A stretch of DNA of 64,000 bases from Reyranella massiliensis 521 (GTDB lineage: Bacteria; Pseudomonadota; Alphaproteobacteria; Reyranellales; Reyranellaceae): NCBI RefSeq assembly GCF_000312425.1, contig NZ_HE997181.1:5728260-5792259 (forward strand), read 5' to 3'. The notes under the pieces were generated by a model, which ran no database searches, was not told the DNA's origin, and saw nothing but the letters and a program-made list of their open reading frames with translations. Position numbers and translations under genes: made by a program. Shown here in pieces: positions 17,027 to 28,047 of the stretch (within the stretch, counting starts at the first letter, position 1; each line of letters opens with the position of its first letter).

Positions 17027-17974
17027 ATGATCCCGACGTTCGACGATTGGCGGTCGGTCCCCGCCGAGTGGAAGGGCGGAGTGGTGGCGCTGGGCAATTT
17101 CGATGGCGTCCATCGTGGCCATCAGGCGTTGCTGGCCCGGGCGGCCGAGCAGGCCGCCGCCCTCAACGTGCCCATGGTCGCACTCACCTTCGAGCCGCAT
17201 CCGCGCCGCTTCTTCGTACCCGACACCGGCCCGTTCCGGCTCACCTTGCCGGCGGCCAAGACGAGATTGTTGGCCGAGTACGGCGTGCCGGCGGTGCTGG
17301 CGCAACACTTCGATGCCGCCTTCGCTGCCCTTACCGCCGATGCCTTCATCGCCGACGTGCTCTTGAAGGGTCTGGGGGCGCGCCACCTCGTCTGCGGCTA
17401 CGATTTCACCTTCGGTGCGCGCCGCAGCGGCAATGTCGAACAATTGCATGCCGAGGGCCAGGCCAAGGGCTTCGGCGTCACCGTGCTCGATCCGGTGATG
17501 CGCGAAGGCGAGATCTATTCCTCGACGCGCATCCGCGAGGCGCTGCGTGCCGGCTGGGTGAGCGAGGCGGTCGGGCTTCTGGGCCATGGCTGGGAGATCG
17601 AGGGCGTCGTAGAGCTGGGGGACCAGCGCGGCCGCACCATCGGTTTTCCCACCGCCAACGTGGCATTGGGCGAGCATCTACGTCCGCGCTTCGGCGTCTA
17701 TGCGGTTCGTGCGCTGGTCGACGGTGTGTGGCGCGATGCCGTGGCCAATCTCGGCAAACGTCCGACCTTCGGCAAGCTGCAGGAGAATTTCGAGATCCAT
17801 CTGTTCGACTTCGCAGGCGACCTCTACGGCAAGACCCTGCGCGTCGAGCTGGTCGACTTCCTCCGGCCTGAGATGAAGTTCGCCGGCCTCGACCAGCTCA
17901 AGACCCAGATCGCCGCCGACGGCGCTGCGGCACGGACGCTCCTGGCCGACCGGCCCGCGACAAGCTCCCAATAA
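17027..17974 (+). CDS. ribF: Bifunctional riboflavin kinase / FAD synthetase
   Basis: A 315-residue RibF, which phosphorylates riboflavin to FMN and adenylylates FMN to FAD. The N-terminal nucleotidyltransferase domain shows ALGNFDGVHRGHQ (residues 22-34) and YSSTRIREAL. The C-terminal kinase domain shows GRTIGFPTANV near residue 203 and FGVYAVRALVDG. The length is normal. The ATG at 17027 is chosen because the family begins about there; the longer frame from 16976 overlaps the MaoC gene. It is followed by a 214-base gap and then ileS. The order ribF-ileS-lspA is common in bacteria. Confidence 0.96.
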   Translation: MIPTFDDWRSVPAEWKGGVVALGNFDGVHRGHQALLARAAEQAAALNVPMVALTFEPHPRRFFVPDTGPFRLTLPAAKTRLLAEYGVPAVLAQHFDAAFAALTADAFIADVLLKGLGARHLVCGYDFTFGARRSGNVEQLHAEGQAKGFGVTVLDPVMREGEIYSSTRIREALRAGWVSEAVGLLGHGWEIEGVVELGDQRGRTIGFPTANVALGEHLRPRFGVYAVRALVDGVWRDAVANLGKRPTFGKLQENFEIHLFDFAGDLYGKTLRVELVDFLRPEMKFAGLDQLKTQIAADGAAARTLLADRPATSSQ

Positions 17975-18188
17975 GGCGGTCGAGGGCAGAGGATGTCAGG
18001 ACCTGCGTGGCCGATTCCGGCTCCTTGACCCTCCGGACCCCCATCCCTAGATTGCCGGCCCTATGTTTCCCGGGGCCCCTCAGGAGCGAATTATCCGCCC
18101 GGTCCGCTGACCGCGGCCGGGTCATCCTGCTTGTCCGCGGCCGTCGGCGAGGCGGTCGCCTATCGCTCCTCCCAGTGCCGAGTTTCTC

Positions 18189-21038
18189 GTGACAACTGAC
18201 TATAAATCCAGCGTTTTCCTGCCCAAGACCGAGTTTCCGATGCGCGGCGGCCTTCCCAAGAAGGAGCCGGAGCTGCTGAAGCGCTGGGCCGACATGAAGC
18301 TGTGGGACCGCCTGCGCGTCGAGAGCAAGGGCCGGCCCAAGTTCGTGCTGCACGACGGGCCTCCCTACGCCAACGGCAACCTTCATATCGGGCATGCGCT
18401 GAACAAGATCCTGAAGGACCTGGTGAGCCGCACCCAGCAGATGCTGGGCAAGGACAGCCACTATGTGCCGGGCTGGGACTGCCACGGCCTGCCGATCGAG
18501 TGGAAGATCGAGGAGCAGTACCGCGCCAAGAAGCGCGACAAGGACCAGGTGCCGGTGGTCGAGTTCCGCAAGGAATGCCGCGCCTTCGCCGATCACTGGA
18601 TCACGGTGCAGCGCGAGGAGTTCAAGCGGCTCGGCGTCGACGGCGACTGGGACAACTACTACTCGACGATGAAGTACGAGTCCGAGGCCGTGATCGTGGG
18701 CGAACTCGGCAAGTTCCTGATGAACGGCGGGCTCTACAAGGGCTCCAAGGCCGTGCTGTGGAGCGTCGTCGAGAAGACGGCGCTGGCCGAGGCCGAGATC
18801 GAGTATCACGACCATGTCTCCGATACCGTCCATGTGCGCTTCCCGATCTTGAAGTCGACGGGCGGCAAGCTCGATGGCGCGTCGGTGGTGATCTGGACGA
18901 CCACGCCCTGGACCATGCCGGGCAACCGTGCGCTGGCCTACGGGCCCGAGATCGCCTACGCGCTGGTCGAAGTGGCCGCAGCGGGCGAGGGCAGCAAGGC
19001 CCGCGTCGGCGAGAAGATGGTGCTGGCCAAGGAGCTGGTTGACGCCGTTGCGGAAACCGCGAACTTCACGCCCAAGCATCTCGCCGATCTTGCGGCTGCC
19101 GACCTCGAAGGCGTCGTCGCTGCCCATCCGTTGCGCGGCCAGGGCTACGAGTTCGACGTGCGCCTGCTGCCCGGCGCTTTCGTTACCGCGGATGCCGGCA
19201 CCGGCTTCGTGCATATCGCACCGGGCCACGGCGCCGACGACTACGAGCTGGGCGTGGCCAATGGCGTCGAGGTGCCGGACACGGTGGCCGAAGACGGCAC
19301 CTACTATCCGCATGTGCCGCTGTTCGCCGGCAAGCGCGTCTACACGCCCGAGGGCAAGAAGGGCGACGCCAACCGGACCGTGATCGCCGCGCTCGACGAG
19401 GCCGGCAAGCTCCTGGCCTCGGGCCGCATCACGCACAGCTATCCGCATTCGTGGCGGTCGAAGGCGCCCGTCATCTTCCGCAACGCGCCGCAATGGTTCA
19501 TAGCCATGGACAAGCAGATCCCCGAGATCGGCGGCACGCTTCGCGAGAAGGCGCTGGCGGCCATCGACGCGACGCGCTTCGTGCCGCGCGCCGGCTACAA
19601 TCGTCTGCGCTCGATGATCGAGACGCGACCCGACTGGAACGTGTCGCGTCAGCGCGCCTGGGGTGTGCCGATCGCGGTGTTCGTGAACAAGCAGACCGGC
19701 GAGCCGTTGCGCGACGCCGAGGTGATGGGCCGTGTCGTCGAGGCCTTCAAGCAGGAAGGCGCCGACGTCTGGTTCGACAGCCCGCCCGAACGCTTCCTCG
19801 GCAACAAGTACAATGCCGCGGACTTCGAGCAGGTGACGGACATCCTCGATGTCTGGTTCGACTCGGGTTCGACGCATGTCTTCACGCTCGAAGGCAATCC
19901 CGACCTCAAATGGCCGGCCGACCTCTATCTCGAAGGCTCGGACCAGCATCGCGGCTGGTTCCATTCCTCGCTGCTAGAAAGCTGCGGCACCCGCGGGCGT
20001 GCGCCCTATGACGGCGTGCTGACGCACGGCTTCACGCTCGACGAGCAGGGCCGCAAGATGTCCAAGTCGCTGGGCAACATCACGGCGCCGCAATCGGTGT
20101 GTGACCAGTATGGCGCCGACATCCTGCGCCTCTGGGTCGTCGGCACCGACTACACCGAGGACCAGCGCATTGGTCCCGAAATCCTGAAGCATCAGGCCGA
20201 GGCCTATCGCCGGCTGCGGAACACGCTGCGCTATCTGCTGGGCAGCCTCGACGGCTATTCGGCTGACGAGACGGTGGCGCATGCCGATATGCCCGAGCTG
20301 GAGCGCTGGGTGCTGCACCGGCTGGCCGAGCTTGACGCGATCTTCCGGCCGGCGGTCGACGATTTCGACTTCCATCGGATAGCGACCGAGCTGCACAATT
20401 TCTGCGCGGTCGATCTCTCGGCCTTCTACTTCGACATCCGCAAGGATGCGATCTACTGCGACGCCGCCCGGTCGTTGCGTCGGCGCGCGGCGCGGACGGT
20501 GATGGCGGAGATTTTCTCCTTCCTTACCGCCTGGCTGGCGCCCATCACCTGCTTTACGGCGGAAGAGGCATGGCTTGCACGGCCACAGGATGTGCCGGAC
20601 GGCAAGGCCGACAGCGTGCATCTGCGTCTCTATCCGACGATCCCTGCCGCCTGGCTCGATACCGGCCTTGGCGAGAAGTGGAAGACGGTGCGGGCGCTTC
20701 GCCGTGTCGTCACGGGGGCGTTGGAACTCGAGCGGGCGGAGAAGCGCATCGGCTCGAGCCTTCAGGCCGCGCCGCATGTCCATGTCGCGCCGGAATATCT
20801 CGACGCCCTGAAGGGACTCGACCTGTCGGAGATCTGCATCACCTCGGGCGGCGATCTCGTCGAAGGCAATGCGCCCGATGGCGCCTTCGTCCTGGCGGAT
20901 GTCGCGGGCGTCGGCGTCGTGCCGGCACTGGCGGAGGGCAACAAGTGTGCACGCTGCTGGCAGGTCCTGGAGGAGGTCGGCAAATCGACCGCCCATCCGC
21001 TGATCTGCCGCCGCTGCGAAGACGCAGTCTCCGCATGA
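18189..21038 (+). CDS. ileS: Isoleucyl-tRNA synthetase
   Basis: A 949-residue class I synthetase that charges tRNA-Ile. HIGH is at residues 66-69 (NGNLHIGHALNK) and KMSKS at about 623-627 (GRKMSKSLGN). The CP1 editing domain occupies about 190-400, with TTTPWTMPGN and GTGFVHIAPGHGADDYE. The C-terminal zinc ribbon is CARCW...CRRC near 920-945. The start is GTG at 18189, where the N-terminal leader TDYKSSVFLPKTEFPMRGG matches the family. The 214-base leader (17975-18188) holds no recognisable T-box or other riboswitch. Confidence 0.97.
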   Translation: MTTDYKSSVFLPKTEFPMRGGLPKKEPELLKRWADMKLWDRLRVESKGRPKFVLHDGPPYANGNLHIGHALNKILKDLVSRTQQMLGKDSHYVPGWDCHGLPIEWKIEEQYRAKKRDKDQVPVVEFRKECRAFADHWITVQREEFKRLGVDGDWDNYYSTMKYESEAVIVGELGKFLMNGGLYKGSKAVLWSVVEKTALAEAEIEYHDHVSDTVHVRFPILKSTGGKLDGASVVIWTTTPWTMPGNRALAYGPEIAYALVEVAAAGEGSKARVGEKMVLAKELVDAVAETANFTPKHLADLAAADLEGVVAAHPLRGQGYEFDVRLLPGAFVTADAGTGFVHIAPGHGADDYELGVANGVEVPDTVAEDGTYYPHVPLFAGKRVYTPEGKKGDANRTVIAALDEAGKLLASGRITHSYPHSWRSKAPVIFRNAPQWFIAMDKQIPEIGGTLREKALAAIDATRFVPRAGYNRLRSMIETRPDWNVSRQRAWGVPIAVFVNKQTGEPLRDAEVMGRVVEAFKQEGADVWFDSPPERFLGNKYNAADFEQVTDILDVWFDSGSTHVFTLEGNPDLKWPADLYLEGSDQHRGWFHSSLLESCGTRGRAPYDGVLTHGFTLDEQGRKMSKSLGNITAPQSVCDQYGADILRLWVVGTDYTEDQRIGPEILKHQAEAYRRLRNTLRYLLGSLDGYSADETVAHADMPELERWVLHRLAELDAIFRPAVDDFDFHRIATELHNFCAVDLSAFYFDIRKDAIYCDAARSLRRRAARTVMAEIFSFLTAWLAPITCFTAEEAWLARPQDVPDGKADSVHLRLYPTIPAAWLDTGLGEKWKTVRALRRVVTGALELERAEKRIGSSLQAAPHVHVAPEYLDALKGLDLSEICITSGGDLVEGNAPDGAFVLADVAGVGVVPALAEGNKCARCWQVLEEVGKSTAHPLICRRCEDAVSA

Positions 21039-21048
21039 TGGGTGCGGC

Positions 21049-21531
21049 ATGAGGCAGATCGACCGTCAGGCGATGGCCCTGGTCCTCGTCACGCTGGTGG
21101 CGGACCAGGTCTCCAAGCAGCTCCTCCTCGGATACTTGCTGAAGGCGGGCGCCATCGTGCCGGTGATCGACGGCTTTTTTCGCCTGGTAATCGTGTGGAA
21201 TCGGGGCGTCAGCTTCGGTCTGCTCGGCGGCGACCAGGCTCTGCCGCCCTGGGTTCTCTCGGCAGTCGCGATTGCCGTCTGCATCGGCCTCTTCTTCTGG
21301 CTGCGACGAACCGACCGGCCCCTGACCGGATGGGGCATCGGCCTTGTCATGGGAGGGGCCATCGGCAATGTTATCGACCGCGCTCGGTGGGGAGCGGTGT
21401 TCGATTTCGCTGATTTCCACATAGGCCAATGGCATTGGCCGGCGTTCAATGTCGCCGATTCGGCGATCGTCGTCGGCGTCGGTTTGATGCTGATCGATTC
21501 GCTGCTGGCCGAGAAGAAACCTGCTCCATGA
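21049..21531 (+). CDS. lspA: Lipoprotein signal peptidase (signal peptidase II)
   Basis: A 160-residue inner-membrane aspartic protease that cleaves signal peptides of diacylglyceryl prolipoproteins. Four hydrophobic segments are present. The catalytic aspartates are Asp110 in GGAIGNVIDR and Asp137 in FNVADSAI. The conserved WNRGVSFGLL is at 50-59. It lies 10 bases after ileS, the typical operon. The next gene encodes a lipoprotein that would be its substrate. Confidence 0.96.
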   Translation: MRQIDRQAMALVLVTLVADQVSKQLLLGYLLKAGAIVPVIDGFFRLVIVWNRGVSFGLLGGDQALPPWVLSAVAIAVCIGLFFWLRRTDRPLTGWGIGLVMGGAIGNVIDRARWGAVFDFADFHIGQWHWPAFNVADSAIVVGVGLMLIDSLLAEKKPAP

Positions 21532-21589
21532 AGGGGCGCCCTGATACAGCCATGATCGACCGACAGAAACAGGCTTCGAAGGACCAACG

Positions 21590-22171
21590 ATGACACGGAT
21601 ACGACCGATCCCGGTGGCTTTGCTCGCCTGCACCGCTCTCGTGCTGGGCGGCTGCGGCGCCTTCGAGAATCTCGGCGGCGGCAAGAAAGTGTCGCCCGAC
21701 GAATTCAAGATCGTGTCCCATTCGCCGCTCACCATGCCGCCCAACGCCGAGCTGCGCCCGCCGCGGCCGGGCGAGGCCAGGCCGCAGGAAATGACGCCGG
21801 CCGACCAGGCCAAGGAAGCGCTGTCGCCGGCGCTGGCCGGCCGCACCCAGGAGCGGATCAGCGCCGGTCCCAACGCGCCGCGCAGCGGCAGCTCCTCGGA
21901 ACAGGCGCTGGTGGCGCGTGCCGGACAGGGCGGCGTCGATCCCGAAATCCGCGGGCGCGTGAACCAGGACACCCGGACCCTTGCCGACAGCGACAAGACC
22001 TTCATCGACAGCCTGATCTTCTGGCAGGATTCGCCGCCGCCGGGCGTGCTCATTGATCCCGCCAAGGAACAGCAGCGCATTCGCGACGCGCAGGCGGCCG
22101 GCCAACCCGCGACCGGGCCGACGCCCACGATCACGCGTCGCAAGCGCGGTCTGCTCGAAGGCATCTTCTGA
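21590..22171 (+). CDS. DUF3035 outer-membrane-type lipoprotein
   Basis: A 193-residue lipoprotein. The signal peptide ends in lipobox VLGGC (Cys about 22), and the next residues (GAFE) do not include an Asp at +2, so outer-membrane sorting is expected. The body is proline-rich and disordered-looking with PDEFKIVSHSPLTMPPNAEL, the hallmark of DUF3035. This family is found beside lspA and M16 peptidases in alphaproteobacteria, as here. The function is unknown. Confidence 0.87.
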   Translation: MTRIRPIPVALLACTALVLGGCGAFENLGGGKKVSPDEFKIVSHSPLTMPPNAELRPPRPGEARPQEMTPADQAKEALSPALAGRTQERISAGPNAPRSGSSSEQALVARAGQGGVDPEIRGRVNQDTRTLADSDKTFIDSLIFWQDSPPPGVLIDPAKEQQRIRDAQAAGQPATGPTPTITRRKRGLLEGIF

Positions 22172-23547
22172 GTTCGCTCCTGCCTTTCGGCCGCCGTGCT
22201 CTGCTCGGCGGCCTTTTTGCGGGCGCGGTCGTCTCGCCATCGGCCACGGCGCTTGCCAAGCTCTTTGCCGTCGAGCGTCGCAACGCCGAGACCTTCACGT
22301 TGCCCAACGGCCTGCAGGCCATCGTGCTGCCGTCGCGGCGCGCGCCGATCGTCACCCAGGTCGTCGTCTACAAGGTCGGCAGCGCCGACGAGACGTTCGG
22401 CAAGACCGGCGCTGCGCATTTCCTCGAACACATGATGTTCAAGGGCACCGACAAGGTGCCGGGAGGGGAGTTCTCGCGCATCGTCTCGCGCAACGGCGGC
22501 CGCGACAACGCTTACACGAGCTTCGATTCGACAGGCTATCACCAGACGATCGCGGCGGAGCGGCTGGAGCTGATCATGCGCATGGAGGCCGATCGCATGA
22601 CCGGCATCCGCATCAGCGATCGCGAGATCGTGCCGGAACGTCAGGTGATCCTCGAGGAACGCCGCATGCGCACGGACAACGTGCCGTCGGCGCTGCTCGA
22701 CGAGGCGGTGCGCGAGCAGCTTTATGGCCGCCACAAGCCCTATGCCATGCCGATCGTCGGCTATCCCGACGACATCAAGAAGCTGAGCGTCAACGATCTC
22801 TCGACCTTCTATCGCCGCCACTATGCGCCCAACAATGCGGTGCTCATCGTGGCCGGCGACACCACGACCGAGGCGGTGCGCAAGCTCGCGGAGAGATATT
22901 ACGGCCCGATCGCGAGTCGCAAGACCGAGCCGCGGCGACGCCCCTCGAAGGGCGGCCCCAACCTGCCGCAGAAGGTGATCCGTGCCGACGCGCGGGTCGT
23001 CGAGCCGCGCTGGTCGCGGCTATGGCTGGCCCCGTCCTACCGTACTGGCGAGACCAAGCATGCCTATGCGCTGCAGGTGCTGGCGCGCCTGTTCGGCGGC
23101 AGCGAGACCAGTCGCCTGTGGCGGGCGCTGGTGGTTGACGGCAAGGTCGGCCTCTCGGCCTGGGCGGCCTACAGTCCGGCGAGCCTCGGCCTCACCTCGT
23201 TCGATATCGGCGTGCATCCCGCTCCGACGCGCAGCATGGCGGACGTCGAGAAGGCCGTGACGACGGAGATGAAGCGTCTGCTCGATGGCGGCGTTAAGCC
23301 CGAAGAGGTGGAGCGGGCGCAGAACCAGCTCCTGGCCGGCGCCATCTATTCGCAGGATTCCCTGGCGAGCGGTCCCCGGATCTACGGCACCATGCTGAGC
23401 ACCGGCGGCACGGTGGCCGATGTCGATGCCTGGCCGCAGCGGATATCGGCGGTGACGCCGGCCGAGGTCCAGGCCGCCGCCGAATATGTCTGGCGCGATG
23501 ACGGTGCGGTGACGGCGATGCTGACGCCGGCCGAAGGCAGCCGATGA
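22168..23547 (+). CDS. M16 family zinc metallopeptidase (active subunit), apparent CTG start
   Basis: About 459 residues. The active-site motif HFLEH (HxxEH) is at residues 84-88 in AAHFLEHMMFKGT, with the downstream glutamate in ERQVILEERRM. The frame between the last upstream stop (22054) and the TTG at 22300 has no ATG, GTG or TTG, yet it encodes a credible signal peptide with twin arginines (FGRRALLGGLFAGAVV). CTG at 22168 overlaps the preceding stop as CTGA, the same geometry as the usual ATGA, and GAAGG lies 6 bases upstream. I therefore place the start there. A start at 22300 would remove the signal peptide. It is the partner of the next, inactive M16 gene in a periplasmic heterodimer. 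Confidence 0.85.
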   Translation: MSSLLPFGRRALLGGLFAGAVVSPSATALAKLFAVERRNAETFTLPNGLQAIVLPSRRAPIVTQVVVYKVGSADETFGKTGAAHFLEHMMFKGTDKVPGGEFSRIVSRNGGRDNAYTSFDSTGYHQTIAAERLELIMRMEADRMTGIRISDREIVPERQVILEERRMRTDNVPSALLDEAVREQLYGRHKPYAMPIVGYPDDIKKLSVNDLSTFYRRHYAPNNAVLIVAGDTTTEAVRKLAERYYGPIASRKTEPRRRPSKGGPNLPQKVIRADARVVEPRWSRLWLAPSYRTGETKHAYALQVLARLFGGSETSRLWRALVVDGKVGLSAWAAYSPASLGLTSFDIGVHPAPTRSMADVEKAVTTEMKRLLDGGVKPEEVERAQNQLLAGAIYSQDSLASGPRIYGTMLSTGGTVADVDAWPQRISAVTPAEVQAAAEYVWRDDGAVTAMLTPAEGSR

Positions 23548-24866
23548 AACGCCTGTTCGCCGCATTGTTGGCCGGCCTCGCCTTGTTGTCGTTACCGGCA
23601 GCGGCCGGCGCCATCGAGATCAAGCAGGTCACCACGCCGCTCGGCATCAAGGCTTGGCTGGTCGAAGACAAGAGCACGCCGGTCGTCGCACTCTCTTTCT
23701 CCTTCGTCGGCGGCACTGCATCCGATCCGGCCGGACTTTCCGGCACCACCGACTTGATGGCCAATCTGCTGACGGACGGAGCCGGGCCGTTGAACGCCCA
23801 GGCCTTCCGTCAGCGCCAGGAGGATGCTGCCGCATCGATCAGCTTCAGCGCCTCGCTCGACCGGGTGAACGGGTCGCTGCGCGTCCTGTCGGCCAACCGT
23901 GACGAGGGCTTTGAACTGCTGCGCCTGGCGATGGTCGAGCCGCGCTTCGACGCGGCGATGGTCGACCAGCGCCGAGCCCAGACGATTGCCTCGCTCAACC
24001 AGGCGGCGCAGCGTCCGGCATCGGTGGCCGGCCGTACTCTGATGGCGACGCTTTTCGCCGGTCATCCCTATGCTGCCGATCCCGAGGGTACGCGCGAGGA
24101 TCTGGCCAAGGTGACGCCCGACCATCTGAAGAAGCGCGCCGCTGCGGTGCTGTTGCGCAGCGGGCTGACCGTGGCGGCCGTGGGCGATATCAGCGAAGCC
24201 GAACTCGCCCGCCAGATCGATCGCGCCTTCGGCAGTCTGCCTGCCGGCACGCCGCCGGCGCTGCCGCCGCAATGGGTGCCGCCGACCAAGCCCAGGACCG
24301 TGGTCGTCGAGCGTCCGGTACCGCAAAGCGCCGCGTTGATGGCGCTGCCAGGCATCCCACGCGACGATCCCGACTGGTATGCCGCTCTGGTGATGAACCA
24401 CGTGCTGGGCGGCGGCGGTCAGCAGTCCCGCCTGTTCAACGAAGTGCGCGAGAAGCGCGGTCTTGCCTACAGCGTGTCGAGCGGCCTCAGGACCTATAAG
24501 CGCGCCGCTCTGCTGGTCATCTCGACGGGCAGCGCCAACGAGCGTATCGCCGAGGCGCTGCGCGTCATCAAGGCCAACATGGCGCGGCTGCGGACCGAAG
24601 GCATCACCGAGCAGGAACTCTCCGATGCCAAGACCTATCTCGCCGGAGCCTTGGCCTTGTCGCTCGACTCGTCAGGCTCGATCGCGAACCTTCTGCATGC
24701 GATGCAGGTCGACGGGCTTTCGCCCGACCATCTGACCAAGCGCGGGGCGCTGATCGCCGCCGTGAAACTCGAAGACGTCCACAAGATGGCGCGCCGGCTA
24801 TTGCGCGACGAAGCGCTGACGACGGTGGTGGTCGGCAAGCCGGTCGGTGTTACATCCGAACCCTAG
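23544..24866 (+). CDS. M16 family peptidase homologue lacking the zinc site
   Basis: A 440-residue secreted M16-fold protein with a Sec signal peptide (LLAGLALLSLPAAAGA). The position of HxxEH is replaced (GLSGTTDLMANLL), so it cannot bind zinc. It keeps the C-terminal R/Y region VREKRGLAYSVSSGL that shapes the substrate chamber. In alphaproteobacteria and mitochondria such proteins pair with an active M16 subunit, encoded here just upstream. The ATG overlaps the previous stop by four bases (23544-23547). Confidence 0.9.
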   Translation: MKRLFAALLAGLALLSLPAAAGAIEIKQVTTPLGIKAWLVEDKSTPVVALSFSFVGGTASDPAGLSGTTDLMANLLTDGAGPLNAQAFRQRQEDAAASISFSASLDRVNGSLRVLSANRDEGFELLRLAMVEPRFDAAMVDQRRAQTIASLNQAAQRPASVAGRTLMATLFAGHPYAADPEGTREDLAKVTPDHLKKRAAAVLLRSGLTVAAVGDISEAELARQIDRAFGSLPAGTPPALPPQWVPPTKPRTVVVERPVPQSAALMALPGIPRDDPDWYAALVMNHVLGGGGQQSRLFNEVREKRGLAYSVSSGLRTYKRAALLVISTGSANERIAEALRVIKANMARLRTEGITEQELSDAKTYLAGALALSLDSSGSIANLLHAMQVDGLSPDHLTKRGALIAAVKLEDVHKMARRLLRDEALTTVVVGKPVGVTSEP

Positions 24867-24871
24867 GGATC

Positions 24872-26200
<1,329 letters not shown>

Positions 26201-26211
26201 ACTTGGGGGCC

Positions 26212-28047
26212 ATGAGCGCTCCCACCCGCCTCCTGCGTCGCCTCCCGTCGACGCTCGTCAACCGCATCGCCGCCGGCGAAGTGGTCGAGCGTCCGGCGAG
26301 TGCCGTGAAGGAGCTGGTCGAAAATGCCATCGACGCCGGCGCCCGTCGCATCACGGTTACCCTGAAGGAGGGTGGCCGCACCTTCATTGCTGTGGTCGAT
26401 GACGGCGTCGGCATGTCGCCTGCGGAGCTGGCGCTGGCAGTCGAACGGCACTGCACCTCGAAGCTGCCCGGCGACGATCTCGCCGACATTCGTACCCTGG
26501 GCTTTCGTGGCGAGGCGCTGCCGTCGATAGCGTCGGTCAGCCGTTTCACCATCACTTCGCGACCGGCCGGCGCCGACACCGCCTGGAGCCTGGAGATCGA
26601 AGGCGGCGCCAAGGGCGAGCCGAAACCCGCGGCGCATCCCGCCGGCACGCGCGTCGAAGTGCGCGATCTTTTCTTTGCGACGCCGGCCCGGCTCAAGTTC
26701 CTGAAGGAACCGCGGACCGAGTCGAGCCATGTCGCCGACGCGCTGCGCCGGCTCGCCATGGCGCATCCCGAGGTCTCCTTCCGGCTGGAGAGCGAGGAGC
26801 GCACGCTGATCGACCTGCCGGCCGCCAATCCGTCGCTGCTCGAGAACGCCGATGCGGCGCGGCTGGAACGCCTCAGCGCCATCATGGGCCGTGAGTTCGG
26901 CGAGAACACCGTGGCGATCGATGCCACACGCGAAGGATTCCGGCTGACCGGCTTTGCCGGCCTGCCGACGCTCAATCGGCCGACCGGCCAGCACCAGTAT
27001 CTCTTCGTCAACGGCCGGCCGGTGCGTGACAAGCTCCTCGCCGGGGCGGTGCGCGGCGCCTATCAGGATTTCCTGGCGCGTGATCGCCATCCCATGGTGG
27101 CGCTGTTCCTCGAAGCGCCGACCGAGCTGGTCGACGTCAATGTGCATCCTGCCAAGACCGAGGTGCGCTTCCGCGATGCCGGCATCGTGCGCGGCCTGAT
27201 CGTCGGCGCGCTGCGTACCGCGCTGTCGGCGGCCGGCCATCGCGCCAGCACGACGGTGTCGGATGCGGCCCTCGGCGCCTTCCGCCCTCACACGGGTTTC
27301 TCGGCGCCGTTGCCGATGGGATATCGCAGCGGCGGTGGCAGTTTCACATCGATGCCGCGTGGACTCGCCGAGGCGGCTGCGCAGTTCATGGCGCCGCTGG
27401 CCGTACCCTCCGCGCGGGTCGAGGGCGAGCCCGTACCGGTCGTCAACGGCAACGGCGAGGCGCTGCACTATCCTCTGGGCGTGGCGCGGGCCCAGCTTCA
27501 CGAGACCTATATCGTCGCGCAGACCGATCAGGGCGTGGTCATCGTCGACCAGCATGCCGCCCATGAGCGGCTGGTACACGAGCGGCTGAAGAACCAGCTC
27601 GAGGCCGAGGGCGTGAAGCGTCAGGCACTGCTGCTCCCCGAAGTCGTCGAAGTGGGCGAAGACGGCGCGCGGCGGCTGGCTACTCGCCAGTCCGAGCTTG
27701 CCGAGATGGGCCTGGTGCTGGAGCCTTTCGGGCTGGGTGCAGTAGTGGTCCGCGAAACGCCGGCAGTGCTGGGCGAGCTCGATATCCAGGGACTGGTGCG
27801 CGATCTCGCCGACGAGCTTGCCGAGATGGGCGATCACCTCTCGCTCAAGGAGAAGGTCGAGGAGGTGTGCGGCACGCTCGCCTGCCATACCTCGGTACGG
27901 GCCGGCCGCCGGCTCACCGTCGAGGAAATGAATGCACTGCTGCGCCAGATGGAGGCGACGCCGCATTCCGGCCAGTGCAATCACGGCCGCCCGACCTATG
28001 TCGAACTCAAGCTGGCCGACATCGAGCGGCTGTTCGGAAGGCGATGA
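26212..28047 (+). CDS. mutL: DNA mismatch repair protein MutL
   Basis: A 611-residue MutL. The GHKL ATPase motifs are KELVENAIDAGA (33-44), DDGVGM and GFRGEALPSIASVS, with ATPARLKFLK downstream. The C-terminal domain carries DQHAAHERLVHE from Asp446, fitting the DQHA(x)2E(x)4E latent-endonuclease motif. It also has ACHTSVRAG and CNHGRPTY near the end, metal-site elements. This marks the MutH-independent, nicking type of MutL. The ATG at 26212 is preferred over TTG 26203. The last four bases overlap the next gene. Confidence 0.97.
   Translation: MSAPTRLLRRLPSTLVNRIAAGEVVERPASAVKELVENAIDAGARRITVTLKEGGRTFIAVVDDGVGMSPAELALAVERHCTSKLPGDDLADIRTLGFRGEALPSIASVSRFTITSRPAGADTAWSLEIEGGAKGEPKPAAHPAGTRVEVRDLFFATPARLKFLKEPRTESSHVADALRRLAMAHPEVSFRLESEERTLIDLPAANPSLLENADAARLERLSAIMGREFGENTVAIDATREGFRLTGFAGLPTLNRPTGQHQYLFVNGRPVRDKLLAGAVRGAYQDFLARDRHPMVALFLEAPTELVDVNVHPAKTEVRFRDAGIVRGLIVGALRTALSAAGHRASTTVSDAALGAFRPHTGFSAPLPMGYRSGGGSFTSMPRGLAEAAAQFMAPLAVPSARVEGEPVPVVNGNGEALHYPLGVARAQLHETYIVAQTDQGVVIVDQHAAHERLVHERLKNQLEAEGVKRQALLLPEVVEVGEDGARRLATRQSELAEMGLVLEPFGLGAVVVRETPAVLGELDIQGLVRDLADELAEMGDHLSLKEKVEEVCGTLACHTSVRAGRRLTVEEMNALLRQMEATPHSGQCNHGRPTYVELKLADIERLFGRR

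Noticed and set aside
17975..18188. T-box or other riboswitch before ileS
   Set aside because: No T-box sequence, specifier loop or terminator/antiterminator pair was seen; T-boxes are also not expected in alphaproteobacteria.
17898..19964. 688-codon open frame on the minus strand across ileS
   Set aside because: It is antisense to a clear isoleucyl-tRNA synthetase, has biased Arg/His/Gly composition and no recognisable motif; typical of high-GC third-position bias.
20839..22821. 660-codon minus-strand open frame across lspA and the lipoprotein and M16 genes
   Set aside because: Covers several well-supported genes in antisense and has no domain.
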